A stretch of DNA of 64,000 nucleotides from Sternotherus odoratus (lineage: Eukaryota > Chordata > Testudines > Kinosternidae), in contig JAVMKO010000022.1 in assembly GCA_032164245.1 (NCBI GenBank), positions 9,857,845 to 9,921,844 on the forward strand, read 5' to 3'. The translations under genes were made by a program, and so were the position numbers. Each line of letters opens with the position of its first letter. Within the stretch, counting starts at the first letter, position 1. The notes under the pieces were generated by a model that searched no databases, was not told the origin of the DNA, and was given only the letters and a program-made list of their open reading frames with translations. Of the stretch, positions 25,401-37,499 are shown one piece after another.

Positions 25401-27150
25401 GAGGAGTCCAAATCCGCTCCCTGTACTTTCACTTTCCCTTCAATCCCTCTCCCTGGGATTTACTGAAGAAGTGGCTAAGGATTGGGGGAGGAAGGGATGC
25501 AGGGGTTGGCTCTCCACTGCATCTGGGAGGATCTGAGCCCCGCAGATGAGAGAGCTGGTAGTGTGTACTGAGCATCCTTCCAGGTTCCCCAAGGCAGCTT
25601 CTTCAGAAAAAGGGCCAATCCTGGGAAAACCAGAAAGGGGGTGACCCTCGTACCTGAGGGGTGTCAAGCACTACCGTTCTGAGCTGGGGGGTGTCCCAGA
25701 AGGATGAGCGCTCAAGGATCGGACTCTTTCCCAGCGTGCGTGAGAGCTGGTCTGCTCATAGATCTTGTGGCAGTATAATTATGCCAGAGGTGCAATTCTA
25801 TTCACCAGTCTAGTTGTACGAGTGGATCCCCTAGTGTGGATGCAGTTAAAAGGTGCCGTATATCAACACAGTTTATTCCCCTTCCTGCACAAGAATACGT
25901 TAGCCGGGTGTACACTACAACTACATCCACACCAGAGTGTTGTACCCATAGGGCTAGACAGGGATCAGCCCCTCCAAATCTCTCTCCTGCTGCCCGCGCA
26001 CACGCCCAGCTGGGCAGGTAAAGCCCCACATCTGGCATCACCAGGCCAACGGGGGCACCGTGGGGGGAGGACGCACCAAGTGATGCTGTGGCAGGCTCCT
26101 TTGACTCAGCAAGAGCCAATGGGCTGGAGCGGGGCCCAGCAACTGGGACAAAAACCACTGCTGCAGGGTATACCAGGGGCAGGCTTGCTCTCCCACCCTG
26201 GGCCTCCCCCCCACATACACACATCAGAGAACAGGGCCTTACATCTGCCCACTCTGAGAGGGCGGGCTCCCCCCGCACAGGAGTGGGGACTCAGAGCCCC
26301 CAAAGGATATTTTCACCAACAGCCTAATTGCATTAACTATCCCGCTACGGCTACAGCCATGCAACCTGTGCGTGTAGCCAAGGCCTCCGAACGAGGAACA
26401 GAGAACAGGGAACAGTCCAGGGAGCTCCAGATGAAAGCAGGGTGTGTGTCTTTGGTGACGCTCTGGGTAGCCAGCACTGACTCTGTCTGCCCTGCCTGTC
26501 CCAGGGAACAGAAGCTGATCAGCCCTGCACTAGGGCCCCACCCAAAGCCCTCTGGCGTCAATGGAAAGACTCCAATGGGCTTTGGATCGGGCACTCACCA
26601 CGTGGGAGTTGATATACGCAACTCACCGTGCCGTGGGTTACGGTTTTGCGCCTGTCCTTGATGCAACAAGGTAGTTGCGGCCTTTCTATGCAAGACCCTC
26701 TCTCCTTATTGGCTCTGCTTCTCAGTAGCAGACGGCAGTCTTTGTTATGCCCTCTGATCGTTATAGGCTGGCGAAACTAATTAAGGATCAGTGGTATCAG
26801 GAGTAGAAAAATTGGGGGGGGGCAAGGGCATAAAGACCTATATGTGGTTATGCCCTGCAAAGTTGGGAGGCCAGGGCAAAAAGTGGAGCATATAGACTTA
26901 CGAAAAGTTTTTTTTGGGGGGGAATCAACTGTCCCCCCTTGTCCCAAAGGAACTGACACCCCTGCTAAGAACTGCGCCCTGTTGGAATGTCTTTCCACCT
27001 TTTGTTTCATGTAGTCCCTCAAGCCAGGGACAAACCTTGCTCTGCATAGTCAGGTGAGGAATCCCATTGAAATCAGCAGACCTGTCTGCACAAGTGAGAC
27101 AGGACAGAACGGCGCAAACATTGTCTTTCTTCATTAAATCAAATACCACG
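22435..27150. other. Intergenic, no gene recognised
   Basis: Lies upstream of the presumed CpG-island promoter. A 298-codon plus-strand frame (25765-26661) has unusual composition and no family match that I recognise. AT-rich repeat at 23395-23800; otherwise unique sequence. Confidence 0.45.
23395..23800 (+). repeat. AT-rich reptile interspersed repeat (GGAATGTTCC...GGAAAATGCCAATTCAT type)
   Basis: Long A/T-run-rich sequence with GGAAAATGCCAATTCATCC, AAATTTCACTGGGGAA and AAACATTTTGACTGACC. Similar texture is seen at 2486-2890 and 5365-5760 (mono-A/T runs mixed with G-runs), so these three may be one family. No protein is encoded. Confidence 0.45.
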
Positions 27151-27161
27151 AGGTCTGAAGC

Positions 27162-27285
27162 TAGGGTGACCAGATGTCCCGATTTTATATGGACAGTCCT
27201 GATTTTGGGGTGTTTTTCTTATCTAGGCTCCTATTACCCCCCATCCCCTGTCCCGATTTTTCACATTTGCTGTCTGGTCATCCTA
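27162..27285. mobile_element. Non-autonomous hAT element (MITE), 124 bp
   Basis: It starts TAGGGTGACCAGA and ends TCTGGTCATCCTA, inverted repeats of each other with one change. Perfect 8 bp target duplications TCTGAAGC lie at 27154-27161 and 27286-27293. The internal TCCCGATTTT units recur at both ends. I recognise the family as very common in turtle and crocodilian DNA. Confidence 0.9.
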
Positions 27286-27999
27286 TCTGAAGCTGTCACC
27301 CAGCTTCTGCTTAGTCTTTGATTCTTGGATCAGCGGGCCAGGTCTGGCCTGAGCAAGGAGGTAGGACTGGGCCCTTGCTTTGAGCTAGAGTCCGGTTCAT
27401 TTCACAGGGTTCCCTTTTGCTCAGCTGAAGGAACCAGGGACCATCAGGAGGGATGGGGAGGTTTCGCAGGGGCAAGGATCCTGCTGTCTCTAGAGCATCA
27501 GTGTGGATGGAAAGAAATAGCCAATTCGCTTCTTTTTCCCCAGCCCCCACAAGGGAACCTAGCACCTTCCTTCTAGCTTGACGAGTGCGTCTCTCCCCTT
27601 TGCGCCGGTTGCAATATTCCACCCTCCAGATCTCAGGATACAGTGGAGTGAGTCATGGGAATGGCTCAGACAATGGCCTGGCCCTTTTGTCCCTGGTCAG
27701 AGAGGGCGAGAAGAACTCAACCCTCGCTTCCTGCAGGGAAGTGAACCATTGTTTGGAAGTAGGCATGTGCTTAGTTCCTCACCCACTGCAGGGAAGCTGC
27801 AGAATTCCCTGACCAGGAGCAGCTGACACATTTTGTTTATTGCTTTAGCTATCCCCTTTTTTCAAGGCATAATCCTTGCAACAAAAAGAGAGCACAAAGA
27901 GATGGCATGAGCAACTGATAATGCTTCCTTTGCTTCTCCTGCCCTGACCACCTGGGACTAGATAATCTAATGGCTTTCTAATCTGCATAGACCAGATTC

Positions 28000-28190
28000 T
28001 GCAGTCAGTATGGCATGGATAGGACAGTGGACTAGGAATCTGGAGACCTGGGTTCTGTTTGAAGCTCTGCAACTTCCCTTGTGGGCAACTCACATGGCCG
28101 CTCTGTGCCTCAGTTTCCCCACCTGTAAAATGGGGATAATGATACTGTCCTCCTTTGAAAAGAGCTAGATATGATTATTATAGAACTCCA
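28000..28190 (+). mobile_element. MIR-type SINE, near full length
   Basis: GGACAGTGGACTAGGAATC, TGGAGACCTGGGTTCTG, CTGTGCCTCAGTTTCCCC and CTGTAAAATGGGGATAATG. It is the clearest MIR copy in the window. Confidence 0.85.
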
Positions 28191-29916
28191 ACTGACTTCA
28201 GCAGCAGCTTTACCCAAATCAGTGATCGATAAAAACGCTACCAATATCTTCGGGAGTTAGCCTAGTATTAATAATCCTCACCAAATCTAGGTTTGCATTA
28301 GGTGTGCTCTGTTGGGTAGAACTGGGGGCTGAGAAACGGGGTCAATTTAAGCACCCCCGGGGTTGTCTAATTTTCAGCTGCCATGGGATAGCTAAAAATT
28401 CCTTAGTGCCATGCCATGCCACACGGCATGGGACCAACCCTCTCATGCCCTCTGCCCATCCCCTGTGTTTAAGCATGTGATGGGGACAGCACAGGGCTCT
28501 GCATCAGGTGAATTCACAAATTCAGTCCAAATGGGAACATCTCATTTCCCACACAGCAGGTCAGTAGTTTTCAGTCTCACGATATAACTCACAGGCCGCA
28601 GTGAAATGGGTGGCATTTGTGAAGCCACCCTGCACAAGGCACCACGGCAAATTAATTACTTCCTCTCTCATTGACACATTTTGCACCTGCCACTTACGAG
28701 TCATTTCCAGTCACCCCGTGAGCTCCTTGCTGCCAGTGGTGGTAACCTGCGGATGCAGTGAGTCAGGACAGCATGCGGTTAACAGACCAACAGGAATCAA
28801 TCAAGTAACAATCCTTTTTCTACCAAGCACCCCACTGGTTAGCCATACATCACTTGAAGGTAGGGAGGGCTTCCTTAGCATTACCAATGATTGCCACAGA
28901 AAATCAAATTTTCGACAAAGTCACACAGCTCAGAGGATCACCTATGCTTTGAAGGCAAGATTTTCAAAAGTGACTAGGAATTGGGGGGGAGGGGTCTGGG
29001 GGGGGCCCACTAGAGATACTTTAAAGTTTGCAGAAAGTGCCAAGCTCCTGACCCGTGAAAATACTCTTTGTGGCATCTCAGTTTGGGTACCCCACAGAAA
29101 CAGAAGCATCTAAAAATCACTTGTTGCTTTGGAAAACCTTGGCCTAATATTAGCAACCAAAACGTGTCAGGGTCAGATTCTGTCGTCATGGCCACCAGTG
29201 TGATGCCACCTACTTCCATGGAGTGGTTCAGAAATGCCCAGGTGCCATTGGCATCAGAAGAGCTCCTTGCTATTCCTTAGAGGTAATGAGACAGCAATCT
29301 TGTCTGGCATGGGGGGATGAGGGGGTGGGGGGTGGGGGGAGGTGAGTGAAAGATCCCCAGAGCTAAAGGTGTGAGTCTCTAGCACATATGCTAAAGGTCC
29401 AAGCTCTGTAGATCTTCTTGGAAGAGATGGGGAGAGAGAACTGGCCAGAAACGGTTACTCTAGAGAATGGGGCAATTCTGAACTCAGATCTAAGCCAACC
29501 TACTCTTTGGATAGTTGGGAACATCTGGTGAATAGCTTGGGGCAGACAAAGGATGTGATCATGGAGTCATCCACCCTGGCATCAGGAGCAGTCTAGGAGG
29601 CAGCGAAAGGAGCCCAGAGAAAAGCAGATCCATAGAGACCAGACATAGATATGCCTTTCCCCTAAATTCACATGGGCTCTGGTTTGGACCCTATTGATTC
29701 AAAAGCAAATCAAAGGCTCCTGGGTCCTCTGCTCCCAGACCCTTCACATCCTATAACAAACCCTTCCCGTCTGCACTGGACACCACGGAACCTTTCACCC
29801 AGTAACGCAACATAAATCAGTGCACCCCCCCCCATCTACCCCCCCCCCCCAGTCCCACGTGTCCTGGGACCCCTTCAAAAGCTCAGCCCTAACAGAGGGC
29901 TTTTCTCATCCTGGGT

Positions 29917-30011
29917 CTTTGTTTTCTCTTTAGTCGCTTTGTTCTCCATTCTTTGTTCTCCCTTCTTTGGTCCTTTGTGCCAGCTCGCTCTTTGTTCCCA
30001 CGTCTTTGTTC
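29917..30011. promoter_or_regulatory. Cluster of CTTTGTT(C) motifs (SOX/TCF-like)
   Basis: Five CTTTGTT sites at 29917, 29937, 29951, 29990 and 30004, four of them CTTTGTTC. CTTTGG and CCTTTGTG lie between them. The reverse complement GAACAAAG fits SOX and partly TCF/LEF HMG-box recognition. There is no other structure here. Confidence 0.5.
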
Positions 30012-30319
30012 AGCCTCTGGGTACTCCTCTCTTTGATGCTTTGTCACTCCCTTCATCTTGGGTTCTTTCTTTCATTTTTTTTTTAAGCTTCTGGTTGTTT
30101 TCTGCCTCCGCCATTTGCCTGGGTTTTTATCTTTTCTCCTGCCTTGTCCACTTCTCGGTGTCACATGGTCTTGGTCTGATTGTCTTTAAATCCGCATTTG
30201 TCTTGTTTCAGGGCCTGGATTTCCCTGCCTTTGTGGTCTTTCTTAAGGATTTCTTTAGCAATGATTTTCCCTTACTGTGGAAGGTAGATGAGGATTGCCT
30301 GGCTTTAATTAATTAGTGT

Positions 30320-33300
30320 GCGTACTCTTTAGATGCGAGGCATTAGAGAAGGGCAGAGTATTATTGCTAATTATTATTATTGTTATGATGATATTAAGGC
30401 ATAGGGAGGATTTAAATACTGATTGTGGCCAAGAGTGCTTGCATAGCAAACTAATAACCTCTCTCACCACCATGACTGGTAGAACAAGATCAAATTAACT
30501 TGCAAATGTAGATACACACAGGGTTATTGTACCTGTGCTGGTCCCAGGATATTAGAGAGGCAAGGTGGCTGAGGTCATATTTTTTATTAAACCCATTCAG
30601 AACACTGACCCAGCCAGTGAAACCTGAACTAAACCACCACCTCCAACAAGCATATTCCCTTGTCCCAAACAACCACTGTAAAGGGGGCGCGGGTGGGTGG
30701 GAATGGGTTCTTATTTATTTATTCCTCCTCTATGATGGATAGTGAAAACCACCTTCTTTCTGCTTGTTTTTTACATTAGACATTCAGGTCTTACCTACCC
30801 AAAAGCCACTATGGAAGTCTAGAGAATTAGGGGCATTAAAGAGTAAAAGCTGAGCAATTGAGATGGGAAGGGATTTGTGAGGAGACTTGTTAAAACTTCT
30901 TGTTGGTGGTTTACTCCGGTTAATACCCATTTAACTCCTTGACCAAATAACCTTTCAGATAAAGGATGTCTTTGTTAAAGATTGAACAGTGAAGGTGAAA
31001 GAGTTTGTAAGGTGCACAGGACAGAAAGAACCCAGCTTGCTTCTCAGTGGGGCTTCACAGTGCTGACAGGTGGCAACAAACATTTTCCCTCTTCAACGTG
31101 ATACTGTTTTATAGGCCTGGTTCTCCTCCCTCAGACCCTAGTTTCACACTGGTGTGATTATTCCAATGACTTCTGTAGGATGACTCCTGATTTACGCTGG
31201 TTTAGCTCAGATCATAATCAGGCCCTTGCAGGGCACTGTGGCGTTACATGTTCCTGTCTCACTGTCATGTTCAGACAGCCACTTTCCACTAAGAACAGCT
31301 GCAAGTTTGTTTTGATTTAAAGTCCCAAATATTTTCCCATGAAAGCATTTTGTCCTTAAGTCTGGGCATGCTGTGATTACAAATGGAGCAGGAAGTGGCC
31401 TGGTGCAACACCACTTACTTCAGCATCTCTAGAAAGTCTTGGTTCCCTGTTCTCCAGTGCACTGTGAAATCAGGGATTCATCTTTAGTTCATAGTATGCA
31501 AAACACACCTCCGCCGAAACTCCATTTAGCTTATTGCAACAGCAGCTGTTCAGCTAAGGAAACAGCCAAATTTAGCAACAGGATGTATCCTTCAGATAAC
31601 ACGATCAATATCAGAAATAAGGCCTTTCAAGTGAAAGCTAAACCCATCTGTCTTAGGAGATTGGCGCTGATATGGGGCTTCTATAGCAGTCTCTTCTCAA
31701 CACCCTGACTTCTCTTTCTACAAGGCGACTTTTTTTTCTGCTTGACTTACAGTAGCTTGATGAAACCTCCCCAGTTTGTGGCAGCCTATTTTCACACACT
31801 GGAAGACTTGTGGGTTTCAACGTGTGGGACAATCATGAAAAGGGGTGGTGACACAAGTAGACACAAGAGAGTGACACAAGTAGACCCGGCGTGTGGTCTG
31901 AGAAGGGGGGTGGATGATTTGAATGATTGGGAATGTTATTTCATGCCCGGATGGCTGGGCCCAGTCACAGATTCAGTCTGGGAGATTTGGCTACTTGCTG
32001 AATGAAAAAAGAGCAAACTTTACTGCTGCAATCTAATATACAGCAAAACAGGCTGGCTGTTGCCAAACAGTGGTAGAGTGGGTCACAGCCATGAAGGAGC
32101 AATTGGGGGGGGGGGGGCGCGCGGGCATTATGGAACTCACAGAAAAACAATTTTGGGGGAGAGCAGGGAACAGAACCCCCAAGTCCCGGACTAGTGACTT
32201 ATGACGAAACACAAGAGGCGGATGAAAGAAACCCCTGGAGAGAAGAGGGAGAAGGAGGCACTAGTGGCAAAGAGAGCGACGTTTGCACCACAAGTACAGC
32301 TCGCCACCTGCCTAGCCTGAAATGCTGCAAAGCGCGGGCGGGGTCACTGATGCAGTGCAGGGGTAACGGACCGGGAAGCCGGGGGGTGAGGGGGACGGTG
32401 AGGGACAAAGGCAGGGAGTTTTTCCAAGCCAGCCGGTAGCAAGGCCGACTCCAGCAGGACTCGGGAGGCATCTCCCTTCAGTGCCAACCAAGTGAAGACG
32501 TAAACATTTGAAAGCCAATCTTCTGGTTTGCCCGAATGTGCTTTCCAGGCCCCGAACCGCGCTCGGCTGAACGTGCAGCTTCGGGAGCGGAGCCAGGAAG
32601 AGCAGCACCTCTCGTTCCAAAGGAGTCTCCAAACTGACTGACGGAGAAAACAGAAACTACTGAATGGCTTAAACCAATCACTGCCCGACAGCCACCTCTG
32701 GGAAAGGATGCGGCAGCTGCGTAGCAATGCACAGGAACATGGTGGTTTAGCTCAGGAAATCAAAAATAATACCGTGTCCAACTGAAAATTGCAAGGTGAG
32801 GAGAAGGTAATTTCAGAAGGCAGAAAGTATCCCCTTCCTGGGCATCTGGGCAGGACACTGGGGTTAACACCCAGAAACTTGCAAAAAGTGCCAGGGGCTC
32901 TTTAGGGACCAAAAATAGTCAGGGCCTCCATTTTAAGTATCCTCCAGATGGCAAACTCAATGGCACCACCAGCTCCAGCCCCCTACTGAGTAGCCATAGC
33001 CTGGGTTCAATATTAAGATGAGAGCCTCCTCCCCCTGAGGGCGTAGGGCATTATTACCCTGAGGCATTGGTTTGGGAGTGGCTGAGGCCTCAGTCTGGAA
33101 ACGGCCTAGAACAGAGCGCCACCTGCGTAGTTATGACAGCGGCTGGCTACCCCTGGATAAAATCTCCCATGCAGGCACGGCCGGCTCGCCCATTCCCCAA
33201 CCCCGCCGAGGAACGCAAGACTGTGGGTAGCTGTGTTTCTACAGCCACCTTGCTAGCTCTGTCCAGGCAGGCGAAAGGAAAAGAACAGGCCAGGAACTGA

Positions 33301-33495
33301 AAGATGCTCACCCCTGACTCGACAAAACTGGGCCCCCCCATGGCATCGGAACCGAAACGGAACCAGCTACACGGAGCCAAACGTTCCCCCCCCCCCTTCC
33401 TCAGAAGAGCCGAGCCTGGTTTCATAACCGAGCTAGCACCGGGAAGGGAAGAGCGACCCGACCCAACCCCCCACCCCCCATCTTTATATCTGCAA
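30320..33495. other. Intergenic; moderate GC rise at 32.2-33.3 kb
   Basis: CpG frequency rises at about 32250-32720 and 33080-33480 without a clear donor or known protein. It might be a second regulatory region. The rest is unique or contains faint old repeats. Confidence 0.4.
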
Positions 33496-33499
33496 CCAT

Positions 33500-33825
33500 G
33501 CAAGGAATATTGTTCAGCACGGCACAAAAGCATCCCTGAAAATAGAAGCACGGCCAGGCCTGCCAGTGGCTGTGTGAGATAACGTCTACTTGCAAACACT
33601 GGTGCCTTTGTGCTGCTGTCACTGCCCCTATTGTTCGGGAGCCGATTGCCTCGGGGATATTGTTCCCGTCTTTTGTCTCAGCCTGGCTCCTTTTTGTTTG
33701 ACTTTACTTGCCATTTCATTCCTCTCCTTTGTGCTGGGGTTCTCTCTTTTGTCTCTCTCTCTCCATTCTCTGTGTGATTTGTATTTAGCAATTGTTCTCG
33801 GCCCATTGGAAACACAATGTACTCA
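33500..33825. promoter_or_regulatory. Cluster of ATTGTTC motifs (SOX-like)
   Basis: The identical 7-mer ATTGTTC occurs at 33509, 33630, 33659 and 33791, all on the plus strand, with ACACAATG near 33812. This is the core of the SOX consensus. The surrounding sequence is unique and T-rich on the right. Confidence 0.5.
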
Positions 33826-34569
33826 GGGCTCTTTTCATTACCTATTCAGGTGGGTTTGGCTGCTGATAGGTACTAAGCAGAGGGGGGCCTGGCCCCACCT
33901 CCCACAGATATGAACCCTCCCAAACTTTGGGGGAGCATGGCACCTGGATGTCAGCTCTGGGGGGGAGGAGGGGAGCTGACCACCCCCACCCCACCATCAG
34001 CAGAATCCCCGATCCAGCAATCTTGTATGTGCAGAGCTGGAGTCAAAACTCCCCAAAGGTCAAGGCTACTGAATCAATAGTGATAGAAGTTATAAACACT
34101 TATCCTGTGGGTAGCATCTACTTTGTCTAATCCCTAGGGTGACTGACATGTTATGCTAGGCGCTGTGCTGACACAGAGGGGTGGCCTGCTCAGAGCACAA
34201 CCCCCAGAGAAGGGAGCCGGGCCTAGCCCTGTGGGATAGGAGTGGCGGCTGCTGGGGGGGGGGGGGGAGAGCAGGGGTGTCTCACTCGCCAACCCCCCTA
34301 CGCTGAGTGGGAAGAAGTGCATGTTTGCCTAAGCCAGGGCCCAGTGAGTGATGGATTAATCCGCCCGGAAGCAGTGACCCATCTAGACCCTTCCTGCAAT
34401 CCTCTGGTGAGGCTGGACCCACTGTTTGGGAAGCTGATCAACAAGATAGGACCAGCAAGAGACAAAAACGGGAGTGTGAGCAGATCTTAGCCAGTCAGGG
34501 CTCACTTAGCTGCACAGACATTCTCCAGTGATCATTTCATCCACTGATCGCACACCCCCCCGGAGGGGT

Positions 34570-34692
34570 CAGCTATCATTCCCCACGTTTTACAGGGGTC
34601 AGAACTGAGCACCGAGACCTGCCCAAGCTTAAATAGCAGGCTCAAGGCAGAAGCAGAACTCAGGTTAGACTCCCCGTCCACTGGGCCATGCT
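34570..34692 (-). mobile_element. MIR-type SINE, antisense
   Basis: CATTCCCCACGTTTTACAGGG, GAACTGAGCACCGAGACC and CAGAACTCAGGTTAGAC give the reverse MIR order. Confidence 0.65.
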
Positions 34693-35700
34693 GGATCCAG
34701 GACTTTGATTGGATCCTTTATAGAGATTGGATCTGAACTGTGCCACTCAGCCCTGAAGCCAGGAGACCTAGTTAAATGTCCTTGCAGTAGATTTTCATTT
34801 TGTTTGTTTGTCATCCATCCCAGTCTTCTTTCTGCATTTCCACAGGGCCTGAAACAATACCAGCTCCTCCTGGTAATTTGCACATTCAAATCCCTGCTGC
34901 TGTGCCGCAGACAGGGCCAATGGGGCAACCACCATCCCAGTGCCACTGGGAAGTGCTAGCACTCTTGTAGGCAGCTGCAATCCGGGTGGCATTGGGAATT
35001 CACACCTGTGCGATGAAAGAGGCAAAAATCACAGCACGGCATTCCCTGCACCTCTGGTTCTTGGGGGGCTGTAGGGGTCGGGGGGCCACTGCCAGATCCC
35101 CAGGATACTCTGGATGTTCTGGTACTCCCAGGAACTCTCTCTCCTCCCACCCCACCAGTCTGACCTCACACACCCGGTGCGTGCAAGGTCAGACCGGCAG
35201 GGCGTGCTCTTCAAAATGGCATCTGCCATCCTGGACAAAACCACGCTGGGTTCTGTCTCAGGAGGTAGCGGACAGGGGACAAAACCATGGGAAAAGAGGG
35301 CTGTCCAGCTTCAAGCCGGACGAATGGCCTGGCAGTTCAGGGTAAGGGGGTGGCAGTGCTGGGTCGGGGGATCCCAGGAGTTTCACGGTCTGCGAGCATC
35401 TTTCCCCTACAATTGCTGCTCTAAATCCCTCTGGAACTTTTTGCTCCAGGTACCTGACATATGAAACTCCCTCGGCACGCACGGCACTATGGCACTGCCC
35501 CCAACGCCCCATCCCCGCTCCCCCTTGTGTAGCAAGTTCCCTCTGCCCCACCACCCCCGGCTCTGTCACCAGAAGCAGCTTGGCTTCCCCCTCCCCAGAG
35601 GGCGGCAGGCATGTGGGAGAAGAGTCTGTGTTGTAACAGCCTCTCCCTCATCATCAGGAACATGAAGCATCAGCAAACCTCAAGGGACCATAGCGCCAGG

Positions 35701-36102
35701 GAAAGCAAACAATGGCCAGCCCCAGAGACAACAAAGCTCCATTGTCCTCCGGGGTGGGGAGGGGCGGGATGACTTAATAGGACTTTTCCATCTCTAGTGT
35801 CTGGGAAACCATCACCATAAAAGACCAGCTAGACAGAGGCTGCTTCCTTCTCCTCCGAGGGACATCCTGCTACAGCGGGGGTGCGTGTGTGTCAGCTGGG
35901 GCATACAGGCCAAATCCGAGCCGGGGAGGTTTTGTGGGGACAGCATGAAGGCCTGAATACAGACAGCAGCAGGGATACAGGGCGTTGCTGCAGGGGGCGG
36001 GCCCGGGAATGAAGGAAGCAAACTGTGGGCTATTGTTTCATTGCTGTGGCTTCAAAGGACAATGGTGCATTGTCGTCTCTGGGGATCCCATTGTTTGCTT
36101 TC
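35701..36102. promoter_or_regulatory. Inverted SOX-motif module, candidate enhancer
   Basis: Arm A (35701-35748) and arm B (36056-36102) are inverted copies of one ~48 bp unit: GAAAGCAAACAATGG identical in both, then CCCAGAGAC identical, then a 19 bp part with 16 matches. Each arm carries three SOX-like sites (AACAATGG, ACAA(A/T)G, CCATTGTC). CTATTGTTTCATTG lies just before arm B at 36030. No transposon ends or target duplications are visible around it. Confidence 0.6.
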
Positions 36103-36536
36103 ACTGCAGAGCCCAGGCGCACACCGACCGAGGTTTCCCGAGGGCCAGGCAGGCTCTGTGAGGGGGGCGCGGAATAAGGAGGCAGGCAGGGTGTGTGTGC
36201 ACGCATGTTGGCGTGTGGACATGCATGTCAGAGCGCCAAGACAAACGTGCCAAGGCAGGTAACCCGTGGCAGTGTGAATGAGATTCTTATGTCCCCTCCC
36301 CCCCACTGCAAAATCCTTCCCAGCAAGGACGAGACACCCTAAAAGCTGCTCACACGTTAATCCCCAGCAAGGGAATGGTTCTGCCACTGGGGGAGACTGC
36401 AGCTGATGAGTGTGGGGACCAACGAGAAGGCAGAAGCTCCTTTGAAATCGCTCCTGCTTGTTCCTTACTCACAGCGATGGCAGGGGGTCTGCTCCCCGCC
36501 TCTCTGGCCAGGCACCAAAGCAAACACCCACAGACA

Positions 36537-36558
36537 TGCAAATGGTGCCCTTTGCATT
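36537..36558. promoter_or_regulatory. Paired inverted octamer motif
   Basis: ATGCAAAT and TTTGCATT face each other 6 bp apart, a POU-type arrangement about 435 bp from the SOX module. Confidence 0.4.
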
Positions 36559-37499
36559 GAAGGCCTGTTAAAAGAGCGGACTGGATACCCCTGTGACAGA
36601 CACTTCGAGGAGCAGGGCTGGCAGTTTCCAAGGGACCTCCGGGAAGTGAAAGGGATTTGGGCACTTTTCTAAACCACCGAGGAACAGAGAGTCCAGGCCG
36701 CCCTCTGCACTCCATGACACCTTTGATCTCAGGGTGGGGTGGGGACACCCGCATGAATCTGGCCCTCTGCATACAACCCAAACCTAGTCCCTAAAGAGCA
36801 CGGAGCCCCGGGCCAGGAGCTGTAAAGGAAGAGACCTGTGAAAAGACTCATTTCCTGCCTTGAATAGATTCCTGCCAGGCCTCTGCTCCCCAGGAAGCAG
36901 GGTAACAGCTTGGAAGGAAGTGCCCAGGCCCATCCACACCAGGAAGTCAGGAGTAACTCAGAGCAAGGGAACAGCCAGAGAAGCCTGCTTGAATCCCGGC
37001 AGGAGGTCACTCCTAGCACTTGCCCTGAGCAACTTCATGCTCCCAGCTGGGGAGAGAACAAATGAATGCAAAGATGGGAGCCAGCAGAAAGAGCAGGTGG
37101 GAAGGAAGAGGGAGAGCATCAGTCGTCTCCCGCTTACCACGGACAGTGGAGCCTAGTGACTAAAACAATGGGGCTGGGTGTCAGGACTCCTGGCTAGTGT
37201 GAGATTTTGCTAACTCACTGTAAAACAGGACACTTGGCTGACTAAGCACATTTAGGCAGCACACCGGGCCCCTTGGATGAACGGCACAAGAGAGAACAGA
37301 GGAGGATTCTTATTTGGAGGAAGAGAGTTTGAGAAGCAGATTTCCCTAATGCACCCCCCCCCCCCTTCCCCACGCCAGATCTCCTACCACATTGGGCATT
37401 TAGCCTTGAGCAGTGCTGTTGAGGAGTAAGGCACTGTGCCATGGAACTGTGGGGTGCATTACAGTGACACTGGCTTCTCCGTCCCTTCTCCTCCACATA

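Noticed and set aside
25765..26661. 298-codon open frame on the plus strand
   Set aside because: The composition is repetitive and polar, with no motif or family that I recognise and no exon-like borders. Overlapping frames on the other strand are also open, as expected in GC-richer DNA.
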